From Bog-756 sp963753905 (GTDB lineage: Bacteria; Actinomycetota; Acidimicrobiia; Acidimicrobiales; RAAP-2), in the NCBI GenBank assembly GCA_963753905.1, contig CAVWDZ010000002.1:558001-622000 (forward strand): DNA of 64,000 nucleotides. The letters run 5' to 3'. Below the pieces are notes generated by a model, which ran no database searches, had not been told where the DNA came from, and worked only from the letters and a program-made list of their open reading frames with translations. This document shows positions 53,623 to 63,413 of this stretch, piece by piece. Made by a program: the position numbers and the translations under genes. The first letter of the stretch is position 1. Each line of letters opens with the position of its first letter.

Positions 53623-54450
53623 ATGAGAGACATCGGCCATGCCACCCCGTCGGGGGTCGGCTCGGCCCGTGATCCGGCCTTCCTTCGTTCCGTCCGACCG
53701 ATTCTCGAACTGTACGCGGCGTATTTTCGGTCGGAAGTGAGAGGGTTCGATCGGCTGCCAGTCAGCGGTCCTTTCCTCGTGGTCGGCAACCATTCGGGAG
53801 GTCAGATGCCGCCCGACATCCCTGTCCTCTTGACCGCGTGGTGGCGCGAACGAGGTGAAGACGACCCAATCTACGCACTCTTCCATCAGTTCTTGCTCGG
53901 GATCCCCGGCGTGGGTGCGCTGTTGAAACGTGCCGGTGCAATCGAAGCGGGGCCAATCGATGCGGAGGCGATCCTCCGTGGCGACGGGATCCTCATCGAC
54001 TACCCGGGCGGAGACTATGAAGTGTTCCGCCCTTGGTGGGAGCGCAACCGCATCGAATTCGGAGACCGGCGCGGCTTCGTCCGACTCGCCCTCCGCACAC
54101 AGGTTCCGATCGTGCCGGCTGTCTCCGTAGGCTCCCACGAGACGCTCGTCGTTCTCAGTCGCGGACAGCACGTCGCCAAGCTCCTCGGGCTCGATCGCTT
54201 GTTCCGGATCAAAGTCATGCCACTCGTATTCGGGCCACCGTTCGGGGTCGTTCCAGGGGGGATCCCAACGTGGCCGCTTCCTGCGAAGATCACCGTAGAG
54301 CTGTGCCAACCGATTCGCTGGCCCATGTACGGTCCTGATGCCGCTGACGACGACGGCATCGTCCGTCAGTGCTACGAGGAGGTGACCCGCACCATGCAGG
54401 AGACGCTCGATCGCCTCGTGGCTCAACGCCGCTTTCCGATCCTTGGGTAG
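53623..54450 (+). CDS. PlsC-like lysophospholipid acyltransferase
   Basis: 275 residues from the ATG at 53623, with AGGA just upstream; the frame is open to 53410. It begins with an N-terminal helix (FLRSVRPILELYAAYFRSEV) then the acyltransferase motif NHSGGQMPPD (a mycobacterial form of the NHX4D site), GAIEAGPIDAEAILRGDGIL, and YPGGDYEVFRPWWERNRIEFGDR, which supplies the block-II/III residues. It would add an acyl group to a glycerol phosphate or a lysolipid. First in the lipid cluster. Confidence 0.85.
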   Translation: MRDIGHATPSGVGSARDPAFLRSVRPILELYAAYFRSEVRGFDRLPVSGPFLVVGNHSGGQMPPDIPVLLTAWWRERGEDDPIYALFHQFLLGIPGVGALLKRAGAIEAGPIDAEAILRGDGILIDYPGGDYEVFRPWWERNRIEFGDRRGFVRLALRTQVPIVPAVSVGSHETLVVLSRGQHVAKLLGLDRLFRIKVMPLVFGPPFGVVPGGIPTWPLPAKITVELCQPIRWPMYGPDAADDDGIVRQCYEEVTRTMQETLDRLVAQRRFPILG

Positions 54451-54508
54451 CCGTGCATCGATACCCCCGCGTGATCCGCGGCTCGACCGGGCCAGCTCTG
54501 GCCGCCCC

Positions 54509-56140
54509 TCAGTCGTCCGGTCTGCGGTCCCTGCCGGCCGACGCAGCAACCGATCGCGCCCAGGGATAGTCCGGCTTGGCGCTCGGTGACCGCACGATCT
54601 CGTCGACGACGACGATCGCCTTTGGTGCCTTGTACCGGGTCAGCCGGTCGCGGCCGTATTGTCTCAACGCCCCGATGTCGATCCGGCATCCGGGCTTGGG
54701 CTGCACCAAGGCAACCACTCGCTCGCCGTAGCGTTCGTCGGGAACGCCGACCACGAGTACATCCCGGACATCCACGTGCCCCTTCAGCACTGCCTCCACC
54801 TCGTCGGGAAAGACCTTCTCACCTCCCGTATTGATGCACAGCGACCCTCTCCCGAGCACGCTGATGGTCCCATCGCTCAACACTGATGCCAAGTCTCCTG
54901 GCAGCGCCCAGCGCTGTCCGCGCGCCTCGACGAACGTCGTTGCCGACTTGGACGGGTCCCCGAGGTAGCCGATGGGGACGTGTCCCCCCCTTGCCAGGCG
55001 CCCGATCGCGCCGGAGCCGGGCGGGATCGGGTTGAGGTCGTCATCGAACACGTCCGTCCGGTCGTCGACGCGCAGTTGGGGCGGCCCGAAGGGGTCCCCT
55101 GGCGGCGCCTCGCCGCCGACCTGACCGGTCTCCGACGAGCCGAAGCGATCGGCGACGACGCGCCCCGGCAGAAGCCGGTTCAGCTCGGCCTTCGTGGACG
55201 GCGACAGCAGCGCACCGCCTGAGCCCACTGCGATGAGGGACGAGAGGTCGTAACGGGCGGGTTCGGCCGCGATCACATCGAGCAGCGGGCGCGCCATGGC
55301 GTCGCCGACCACCGCGATCACGTTGATGGATTCGACTTCTACGAGCCGCAACGCTTCCGATGGATCGAAGATGCCGTCCTCGAGGGTGACGATCTTTCCT
55401 CCGCCGAACATCGTCGAGAACGCCAACCAATGCCCGGCAGCATGGATGAATGGCGGGATGGCAAGCGCGGTCATGCCAGGACGCAGGACCCGTTCAGCAA
55501 GCTCACTCGGATCCGCAATGTGATTTCCTAGCGACAACGGGTCACCGCCACCCATGGCAGCGAAGAAGATATCGTCGTGGTGCCAGAGAACCCCTTTGGG
55601 CATCCCGGTCGTTCCACCGGTGTAGACGCAGTACAGATCGTCGGATCGACGCGGAGGAAACTCCCGTGTGGCCGGGGCCGACTCGAGTGCCGTCTCATAG
55701 ACGATCGCGATGCCCGAGGGATCGCTGCCGTCGAGAACTTCCAGCATTCCTCGAGGCTCTGACATGGCACTGAGTGCCCCGGTCACCTCACTTGCGAATC
55801 GGCTGTGGAAGATCAGTCCAGCCAGTGCCGCATCCCGGTAGAGGTACTCCAGGTCGCCCGACCTGTAGCGATAATTGACGTTGATCGGCACGGCTCGGAT
55901 CTTGAAGCAGGCGAGCATGGCCTCGATGTACTCGGTTCCATTGGCCAGCTGGACGCCGATGTGATCTCCGAGACCGATGCCCACGCCCTTGAAGTAGTGG
56001 GCAAGACGATTAGCACGCCCATCCAAGTCGAGATAGGTGAGCCGTCGAGCGCCGGACACCATGGCGGTTTCCGTCCCCACCTGGTCGACCACGCTCTCGA
56101 AGAGATCGGCAAGGTTGAACTCCACGGCCTCCCCATTCAT
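54509..56140 (-). CDS. Acyl-CoA ligase, FadD19-like
   Basis: 543 residues from the ATG at 56140; the frame is open to 56491. The AMP-binding motif is YTGGTTGMPKGVLW, followed by FGSSETGQ, GDLASVLSDGTISVLGRG and SINTGGEKVFPDEVE, with the catalytic Lys in KPDYPWARS near the end. The motif order and residues closely follow FadD19-type sterol side-chain CoA ligases from mycobacteria (for instance DDLYCVYTGGTTG and NTGGEKVFPDEVEAVL). It would activate a fatty acid or a sterol side chain as CoA. Divergent from the alpha/beta hydrolase at 56240; its C-terminal end converges with the PlsC gene. Confidence 0.9.
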   Translation of the reverse strand: MNGEAVEFNLADLFESVVDQVGTETAMVSGARRLTYLDLDGRANRLAHYFKGVGIGLGDHIGVQLANGTEYIEAMLACFKIRAVPINVNYRYRSGDLEYLYRDAALAGLIFHSRFASEVTGALSAMSEPRGMLEVLDGSDPSGIAIVYETALESAPATREFPPRRSDDLYCVYTGGTTGMPKGVLWHHDDIFFAAMGGGDPLSLGNHIADPSELAERVLRPGMTALAIPPFIHAAGHWLAFSTMFGGGKIVTLEDGIFDPSEALRLVEVESINVIAVVGDAMARPLLDVIAAEPARYDLSSLIAVGSGGALLSPSTKAELNRLLPGRVVADRFGSSETGQVGGEAPPGDPFGPPQLRVDDRTDVFDDDLNPIPPGSGAIGRLARGGHVPIGYLGDPSKSATTFVEARGQRWALPGDLASVLSDGTISVLGRGSLCINTGGEKVFPDEVEAVLKGHVDVRDVLVVGVPDERYGERVVALVQPKPGCRIDIGALRQYGRDRLTRYKAPKAIVVVDEIVRSPSAKPDYPWARSVAASAGRDRRPDD

Positions 56141-56239
56141 CCATTGACCATCCCAGACAGCCTGCGACGTGAGTACGAGAGGTAGTATTCCAGGCGGCGA
56201 ACCCGCCGGAGCGTGTGCGCCAACGTGAGGAAGGACACC

Positions 56240-57562
56240 ATGGGGGAGGCCGAGCTTGACGCTGAGGCTGGTGACCGGATCGGCGACGCGGGCGGGGGAA
56301 CGATTGCCGCGGCGGTCAAGAGCGGCGGTCCGTCGACCGTCGATCGATTGACCGGACCGATCCACGCCGCGGCTGGCTTTCTCCATCGTCGGGCCTTGAT
56401 CCGAGCCAGCCGGGCGATACCGCGCACCTTCCTGTTTGTCGGGTCTGCTCTGCTGCGCGGCGAGGTCGCTGACTCGCTTCCCGCACCACACCTGTCCGTT
56501 GGTCTCGCCGCGCAGGTGGCAATGGACGAGGCTCTCCTGGCTGTCGCCATGACGCCTCGGCGGTTACCGCTCCCCGGGGACTACGCGAGAGTGGCGGCCG
56601 AGCTCGCCGACGCCGAGGACCTGTATACCCGGAGCGGCTGGATCGAGGACCCTCGCTCGTATCATCGAAGGCCGCCAGCATTGTCCGATAGTGGCATTGG
56701 GAGCCAGAGGGGCTGGGCGACAGGACTCGGTTACGAGCGGTTGAGTTGGAACAGCGGCTTCGAACCCCACCCAGACGAACCCGGCAGCGATCGGTGGATG
56801 GCCTTCGAGCCCAACCAGACCGCCTCGGCCGTCGTCCTCCGTCACCCTGGTGGGCCTCGTCCCTGGGTGATCGCAGTACATGGGTTCTGCATGGGATTTC
56901 CGTTCATGGACTTCCAGGGCCTCCAGATCGCCCGGATCCATCACGAGCTCGGAATGAACGTGGCGCTACCGGTGCTGCCGTTGCACGGGCCACGCCGGGT
57001 CACCCTGATCAGCGGAGAGCCGTTCCTCTCCTTCGAGTTGATGAACGCCGTCCACGGCCTCACCCAAACGGTCTGGGACATCCGGAGACTGCTTTACTGG
57101 GTCCGCGATCAGGAGGCAACCTCGATCAGTCTCTACGGGGTCTCGCTGGGTGCCTACGCCGTCTCTCTGTTGGCCGGGATAGAGGCGGGCGTCGACGCGG
57201 TGGTGGCCGGCATCCCTGTGTCGGACTTCCCAGGGCTCTTCCACCACCACAGCCCTCGCCACATCCGGGCCCGGTCGATCGAGCACAAGATCATGGGAGG
57301 TGCGGCCGAGAACGTCTATCGAGTCGTGTCCCCTCTGAGTTTCGACGTGCAAATCCCAGTGTCTCGCCGTTTCATCTTTGCGGGCTACGGCGACCGGGTG
57401 GCCCGTCCCGACCAGGCACAGCGCCTCTGGGAGCACTGGGACAAACCTCGCATCTCGTGGTACGCAGGCAACCACGTTGGATACCTCTGGTCCAAGCAAG
57501 TCTCCGATTTCCTGGTGGAATCCCTGTGCGAGGGTTCGACGACCCGCACTCGAGCAGCGTGA
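56240..57562 (+). CDS. Alpha/beta hydrolase (large, with N-terminal helical region)
   Basis: 440 residues from the ATG at 56240, which follows GAGGAAGGACACC; the frame is open to 56213. The N-terminal half is helical without a known domain. The hydrolase core starts near residue 205 (WVIAVHGFCMGFPFMDF, oxyanion), with the nucleophile in LYGVSLGAYAVSLL, Asp in GYGDRVARPDQA and His in GNHVGYLWS. It is close to the WS/DGAT at 57573 (10 bp apart) on the same strand, so it is very likely in the same message and may act on acyl-glycerols or wax esters. Confidence 0.82.
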   Translation: MGEAELDAEAGDRIGDAGGGTIAAAVKSGGPSTVDRLTGPIHAAAGFLHRRALIRASRAIPRTFLFVGSALLRGEVADSLPAPHLSVGLAAQVAMDEALLAVAMTPRRLPLPGDYARVAAELADAEDLYTRSGWIEDPRSYHRRPPALSDSGIGSQRGWATGLGYERLSWNSGFEPHPDEPGSDRWMAFEPNQTASAVVLRHPGGPRPWVIAVHGFCMGFPFMDFQGLQIARIHHELGMNVALPVLPLHGPRRVTLISGEPFLSFELMNAVHGLTQTVWDIRRLLYWVRDQEATSISLYGVSLGAYAVSLLAGIEAGVDAVVAGIPVSDFPGLFHHHSPRHIRARSIEHKIMGGAAENVYRVVSPLSFDVQIPVSRRFIFAGYGDRVARPDQAQRLWEHWDKPRISWYAGNHVGYLWSKQVSDFLVESLCEGSTTRTRAA

Positions 57563-57572
57563 GAGCCTGATC

Positions 57573-58976
57573 GTGGAAACGATGGCGGCACTCGACGCCA
57601 AGTTCCTGTATTCCGAGACGCCTACTACCCACATGCACACGATCAAGGTGGCGGTGTCGGACGTATCGGCTGACCGTACCGGGTTCTCCTACGACCACTT
57701 GACCGAGGTCCTCAGGCACCTTCTCGTCCGCCTCCCAGCGTTTCGCCGACGGATCGTCTCTGTGCCCGGGGGACTGGACCACCCCGTCTGGGTGGAGGAC
57801 CCGGAGTTCGAGCTGGGGCGCCATCTCACCCGGATGGTACTTGCGGATCCGGGTAGCGATCGGCAGCTCGCCAATGCGGTGGCCGCATTCGCAAGCCAGC
57901 CGCTGCCTCGGGATAGGCCTCTGTGGGAGCTCCTGGTCCTCGAGGGCTTAGCCCGCGAACGCGTCGCAGTCGTCGTGAAGATCCACCATGCAGTGGCCGA
58001 TGGTACGGCAGCGGTCGCAATGCTCCGAAATGCCGTGGAAGGCGTTGCCGGCACGGAGTCCCTCGAGCCCATCGACGATCCATGGCATCCCGAGCCACTA
58101 CCTACGGGGCGACAGTTGCTGTCGATGGCCGCGCACGACCATGTCACCCGCTGGAAAGGCCTGCCTCGCCTCGTGCGGCGGTCGATCACGCAGGCCCGTG
58201 CCTCTGAGCACCGGCGCCGGACCTTCACGCCCAGGCCACCGCTCCCGCTCCATCACATCCCAAAGACGTCCTTCAATATCTCCATCGTGCCCGAGCGGAC
58301 CTTTGCCATGACCAGCTTGCCGTTCGGGGACCTCAAGGCTGTTCGACAGGCAGCCGGAACCACGCTGAACGACGTGTACCTCGCCATCTGCGGGGGGGCT
58401 CTGCGGCGCTACCTGTTCGACCTTGGCGAGCTGCCCGATCGTCCGCTGATCGCAAGCGTCCCGGTATCCACCGATCCTGACACCGCCCGCCTGTCGGGGA
58501 ACCGAGTCGACAATCTGTACGTCTCCATTGGCACTGACATTGCCGACCCGCTGCAACGCCTCAGGCAAATCCATGATGGGATGGCAGCGTCCAAGGAGGT
58601 CCGGGGACTGCTCGGTCATGATGGCCTTGCGCAACGGGCAGACATCGTGCCACCGCAGATCTACCACTCAATCGTCAGGATCTGGGGCCGCTCGCACATC
58701 GCCGACCGAGTGAATCCACCGCTCAACGTAGTTCTTTCCAATGTGGCTGGACCACGAGACAGGATCTCCTTCGGTCCCACCAAGCTGGAGGCGCTCTACT
58801 CGGTGGGACCGATCCTCGAGGGGATCGGCCTGAACATCACTGCGTGGAGCTACGGGGACTCTCTCGGTGTCTCTGTGCTCGGCTGCCCCAAGAGCGTTCC
58901 CGATCCATGGCGGATCATCGATGCTCTTCGCGACTCGATGAGTGAGTTTCGAATCGCGATCAAACGAGATGGCTAG
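57573..58976 (+). CDS. WS/DGAT: wax ester synthase/diacylglycerol acyltransferase (intact)
   Basis: 467 residues from the GTG at 57573 (the ATG at 57582 is an alternative). The family start AALDAKFLYSETPTTHMHT, then the catalytic VKIHHAVADGTAAVAML (HHxxxDG, complete), and the C-terminal domain with GTTLNDVYLAICGGALRR, ISFGPTKLEALYSVGPI and ITAWSYGDSLGVSVLGCPK. It forms wax esters or triacylglycerol from acyl-CoA. This is the only undamaged copy in a group of three in this window. The hydrolase gene upstream is closely linked. Confidence 0.93.
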   Translation: METMAALDAKFLYSETPTTHMHTIKVAVSDVSADRTGFSYDHLTEVLRHLLVRLPAFRRRIVSVPGGLDHPVWVEDPEFELGRHLTRMVLADPGSDRQLANAVAAFASQPLPRDRPLWELLVLEGLARERVAVVVKIHHAVADGTAAVAMLRNAVEGVAGTESLEPIDDPWHPEPLPTGRQLLSMAAHDHVTRWKGLPRLVRRSITQARASEHRRRTFTPRPPLPLHHIPKTSFNISIVPERTFAMTSLPFGDLKAVRQAAGTTLNDVYLAICGGALRRYLFDLGELPDRPLIASVPVSTDPDTARLSGNRVDNLYVSIGTDIADPLQRLRQIHDGMAASKEVRGLLGHDGLAQRADIVPPQIYHSIVRIWGRSHIADRVNPPLNVVLSNVAGPRDRISFGPTKLEALYSVGPILEGIGLNITAWSYGDSLGVSVLGCPKSVPDPWRIIDALRDSMSEFRIAIKRDG

Positions 58977-59070
58977 CTTCGGTGAAGGCGACGGCTGACA
59001 ACAGCGACAGTTGTGGTCAACGGCCTCGCGTGCCGCCACCTCGGCAGAAGGTAGCGAGCCGATCCTGTCG

Positions 59071-59652
59071 TCAGGCGGTCTCCTTTATGCGGGCTTCGGC
59101 CCACTCCAAAATGGCGTCGGCTGCGCCCTGATCGAAGATCACGCCCAGGTGCCCGACGTTCGGCACTTCTAGAACGGTGTGCGGCCTGTTCGGTCGAGAG
59201 GCTGTCTTCGGAACCAACCTGTCCCTCGCCGCAATGACCACTAGCATCGGCGGACGTGGGCCAGGAATGGCCTTCACGCTTTTCAGATAGGCACTGTTGG
59301 TCCCCATTTCCCTCATGACCCGCAACGGGCCGAAGCGTGAAAGGGAATGGCCCTGGTGGGGAGTACCTATAGTGACGACAGCGTCGATCGGGGCTCCCAG
59401 TGCGGCTGCGTGTTCGGCGACGAGGCCCCCCATCGAGTGTCCGACTACAACGATGCTGTCGTGAGTCTGGGCCATGTGCTCGATCAGCTTGACCAATCGC
59501 TCCGCCGAGGTAGAGATTGGCCCAAAGGCCAATCGCTCGTTGAAATACTTGGTTCGCCAGCCCTTCTCACGAGCGCGGCGCCGGATCGGAGTGAGAGGCC
59601 ATTCGTTTCCCGGAGCAGCAAAGCCTCCCACGAAGACGAGAGCTCTACTCAT
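59071..59652 (-). CDS. Alpha/beta hydrolase, lipase-like
   Basis: 193 residues from the ATG at 59652; a GTG at 59661 is also possible. It has the small lipase (PGAP1/esterase-like) layout: ALVFVGGFAAPGNEW (oxyanion), nucleophile in VVGHSMGGLVAEHAA, TIGTPHQGHSLSRF, Asp in IAARDRLVPK and His in VGHLGVI. No signal peptide. It is convergent with the WS/DGAT gene and may mobilise stored lipid, by inference. Confidence 0.85.
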   Translation of the reverse strand: MSRALVFVGGFAAPGNEWPLTPIRRRAREKGWRTKYFNERLAFGPISTSAERLVKLIEHMAQTHDSIVVVGHSMGGLVAEHAAALGAPIDAVVTIGTPHQGHSLSRFGPLRVMREMGTNSAYLKSVKAIPGPRPPMLVVIAARDRLVPKTASRPNRPHTVLEVPNVGHLGVIFDQGAADAILEWAEARIKETA

Positions 59653-60257
59653 CGCCAACACTTGGAAATGAGTGCTTCACCGCACTGACTGACGTTTCAC
59701 TGCCTTGCCCCACTATTGAGTCGGTGTCTCTTGCTCGTGAAGAAAATGCTGACACAACCGGAACCCGTGCTGCCATTGTCATATTTGACGATTGCGCATG
59801 GGTGTCTGACTGACCGACTGACAATCGCAGAGTGGGCGGTAGGCGCCTCGCTGTCGAGGGACTCCGGGTTTCGTGGTCCTGGTGATCTCGTCGGGCCAGA
59901 AACAGTGCTGAGCTTTCGCGCGAGCCTCGGCCGTGAGCATGGGCATGCTCTGTCCTTCTCCATCTGTGAAGTCGAGTCGGCGGCGACCACATCCACTCCG
60001 ACTTCATTCCACGATCGACGAGCACGACCTTTTCGGCATCACCTGGCAACGAGACGCCGATTGGATCAATCGGAACTCCACATCTGTCATGGGTCCATTG
60101 AAACATCTTCGGCGCGTGTAGGTGGACCTTACAATTGCTTACGCGGAACCAACCCGAGCAGAGGTGGTATCGCCTCTGCCAGTCATTGCTCGACTGTGCG
60201 CCACTGTTGGTGAGTGACGAGTATTCGACTCCGGATGACCTTTCCGGCACCCATTCC
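59653..60257. other. Gene-free spacer of about 600 bp
   Basis: Only unsupported open frames are present on both strands (for example 59716-60213 plus and 59645-60424 minus). Neither has a family match or ribosome site. TGAC-type short repeats (CTGACTGACCGACTGACA near 59808) are similar to the CAGT repeats near 53.1 kb. Confidence 0.6.
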
Positions 60258-61675
60258 TCAGCCAGGGGGGCGATCGTTGAGGTACATCTGGGCGCTCTCG
60301 AGGAGTTACTCGATGCCCGCCGCCGCCCCTGTCGCCACGACCGCGACATCCGGCATCGTCTCATAGTCCCCAGTGACACCGAAGAAGAGGCTGCCGTTGT
60401 AGGACACGATCGCCGTGCCGACACGTAATCCGTGGACGATCGGGACGAAATGGTCGGTGCTCCAACACCTCGTGACCCAAGCAGTAAAGAGGAACCTGCG
60501 GCCCGGGCACGTTCGTCGTCACGGTATTGAGCGAGTGCTGTCCGAAACGGCGGGCCAAGCGCATCCCCATGCGGCTGAGGGGACCCACCAGCATCGGCGG
60601 AGCGAGGTTGCCGATCGAGGTGACCGCCTCGCCCGCTTCAGGGATGTGGGACGACGTCAGGTTGGTCATCTGCTCGTGGACGGCTCGGAGGAGCTCGACA
60701 GGGTCTGCGACATGCACGGGAAGTTCGTAGAGCAAGGCAGAGACCCGGTTGTCCGGCACCCCTTGGCTGTCCGCACGGCGGGTCGATACCGGCACCAGGG
60801 ACCGAACCACAGCTCGCTCCGGGCTGTTGCCGCGCTCCCTCAGGAGCGCACGGTAGCCGCCGGTGACCGCCGCCAGCACGACGTCATTCACCGTGCCACC
60901 AAACGCGGATCGGATCGTCTTCACATCGGCAAGGCTGGCGAAGGCGTGGGCCCACACCCCGTGAGGACCGATGGAACCCTCGATCGAAAGGGGTTGTGTC
61001 GGAGCGAGGCGCGCGATGAATCGGACCAGACCCACGCCGGTCGTAACGACGGTTCGGGCCGCGGCGATCGGATGGGCTACGGATCCCGGGATGCCTCTGG
61101 TGGTTTCGAAGACGTCCGATAGCAGTCCTCCCCACGCGTCGAGCACCTTCATTTGCTCCCGGCGGCTCGGGGTGCGGCACCCAAGGCCGGGGTTCGCCGA
61201 GTTCAGCGTCGGCCTCGAGATCCAACATCACGGTGAGCAGTTCGACCCCGGCGATCCCGTCGACCATGCAGTGGTGAACCTTGAACACCAGGGCCCAGCG
61301 TCCGCCCCCGAGGCCCGCTACGAGCCAGGCCTCCCACAAAGGCCGGTCGCGATCGAGTGGCTGGGACATGATCCGTCCCATCAGGCGGCAGAACGCAGCG
61401 TCGTCACCGGGTGTGGGTAGTGCCGTGTGCCGCAGGTGGTAGTCGAGGTCGAACCGTGGATCGTCGACCCACAATGGGCGGCCGAACTCGAGGAACACGC
61501 GGCGCACACGCTGGCGGTACCGAGGGATCAGGTCCAGCTTCGAGGCCACGAGGGCCCTCACATCCCCAAGGCGTGGTGGAGGGTCATCGAAAACGCAGGC
61601 TCCAGCAATGTGCATGTGGACCTGCTCATCCTCAAGATCAAGAAACTCGGCATCGAGTGCGCTGAGCCGCTCCAT
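60258..61675 (-). pseudogene. WS/DGAT, broken by two frameshifts and one stop
   Basis: The family start is at ATG 61675 (LSALDAEFLDLEDEQVHMH), with an intact HHxxxDG site (VFKVHHCMVDGIAGVELL). Near 61150 the frame shifts: the first frame carries on as PHPEPPGANEGARR, while the real C-terminal domain (VLDAWGGLLSDVFETTRG) is in another frame. Near 60450 there is a second shift, after LGHEVLEH, so HFVPIVHGLRVGTAIVSYNG and LFFGVTGDYETMPD lie in a third frame. That frame reaches TAA at 60306-60308 and would continue to a natural TGA at 60258-60260 (LLESAQMYLNDRPPG). Both shifts are +1 base. This gene is dead unless the assembly is wrong. Confidence 0.88.
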
Positions 61676-61855
61676 CTCCCCATCCCCACTTCCCTTCGAC
61701 ACCCCATTCCGCACCTTACGGTGGAAGATCTCTGAGGCCCAGGGTCTTTTGACAGGAGTCACTCCCCGGCCTCCCGGAACGTGACCTTCGACCCTAAACC
61801 CGGGATCCCGGATGCCGTAGATTCGAACTATGAGTCGTGGCTCAGAAAGTCGACG

Positions 61856-63291
61856 ATGACCAACCGGGCCGGATTGTTCATGCGGGATACAGATGCCTTC
61901 TCCTGGTACCTCGAGAAGGATCCTGCGCTTCGCTCCACGATTGTCGCCGTCGCGTGGCTCGATCGGCGGCCCGATTTCGAATTACTCACTGCTCGGCTAG
62001 AGCGGGCAACCCGGCTGGCCCCCCGTTTCCGCCAGCGCCTTCTGGAGCCGCCGGGTCGTCTGGCTGCGCCACGTTGGGTCGGAGCCGACTTCGATCTCTC
62101 ATTACACCTCCACCGGATCGACTCACCTCCTCCCCACACTTCTGTCACCGTCACCGATTTTTCCCGGATCCAAGCCATGAGTGGCTTTGAACGGTCGCGG
62201 CCGCTGTGGGAGTTCACGCTCGTAGAACACCTGGTCGGCGATCGTGCCGCTTTGGTCATGAAGGTCCACCACTCGCTTACCGATGGAATCGGTGGCATGC
62301 AGCTGACGTCCTTGCTGTTCGACACGACCGGGGTGACCGTTCCGGTGGACGATGTCGCCGTGCCGGAATTCGGGGGGTACCGGGGACCGCTGAACTCGTA
62401 CGCGAGTCGATCGCCTACGACTGGCAGCGGGTTTGTGAAACAGTTCGCCACGGATTGTCCAGTGTCTTCCCGACGACGATGCACATCGCCCACAATCCGC
62501 TGCGCTCGGTGTCCGACGCGTTGGCGATGGTCCGCTCGGTCGCTCGGTTCGTCGAGCCGGTCCCCCATACCCTTTCCCCGATCATGACCGGCCGGGGCCT
62601 CGACCGGCACCTTGACATGATCGCCGTCGATCTTCAGGATTTGAAGAGGGCAGCGAAATCGGTGGGAGGCACGGTCAACGACGCCTTCGTTTCCTCGGTC
62701 AGCGGTGGGCTACGTCGCTACCACGAGCTGCACGGGGTCCCGGTCGCGGAGCTCCGGATCACCCTGCCCATCTCAATCCGCAAGGCGGATGACCCAGCCG
62801 GCGGAAATCGGATCACGCTCGAACGGTTCAAGGTACCTGTGGGAATGGTCGATGCCGCAGAGCGGATACGGGTTACTGGCGAGCAGTGCAGAATTGCTGG
62901 TGACGACCGTGCGCAGCCGCTGAGCGATGTCATCGCCGGTACCCTGAACCGATTGCCATCTGGTGTGGTCGGAAGCATGCTCAAGCACGTCGACTTCGTG
63001 GCTAGCAACGTAGCGGGCGTCAATGTCCCCATCTTCCTCGCTGGGGCTCCGGTGTCGGGGTACTACGCCTTCGGGCCGACGACGGGCTCGGCGGTGAACG
63101 CCACACTGCTCTCTTACAACGGAACTTGCTGTGTCGGCTTCACCATCGACAGCGCCGCCGTATCAGACCACGACGTGCTAATGCGCTGCTTCCGCGAGGG
63201 ATTTGAAGAGGTACTCGAACTCGCCGGGGATCACAGACCCGTCGAGTTTGCACATGGACCGCGTCAAGGTATCTCGGCGCCACCGGAATAG
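61856..63291 (+). pseudogene. WS/DGAT with one frameshift at a G-run
   Basis: The start at ATG 61856 (a GTG at 61781 is also in frame) gives TNRAGLFMRDTDAFSWYLE and an intact catalytic VMKVHHSLTDGIGGMQL. Near 62370, in GGGGGG followed by TACC, the frame moves by one base: the first frame ends at 62587 with an Arg/Ser-rich tail, while the second frame resumes as ELVRESIAYDWQRVCETV and runs through GGTVNDAFVSSVSGGLRR and NVAGVNVPIFLAGAPVSGYYAFGPTT to the stop at 63289-63291. A missing G in the run would explain it. It could be real decay, slippage or a sequencing error. Confidence 0.85.
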
Positions 63292-63413
63292 TCGGCCTTC
63301 GCCACGGTTCCCTCGTCCGTGGGCGAGGGGCGTTGCACCCTCCAATGGGTGCCCGTCCTCGCCGTCCTCTCACCGCTCGACGGATTCACCAGGTCGTCGT
63401 ATCGTGTCCTCGC

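Noticed and set aside
59645..60424. Minus-strand frame of 259 codons across the 60-kb spacer
   Set aside because: It is Arg/Ser-rich, overlaps the dead end of the WS/DGAT gene in a different frame and shows no domain.
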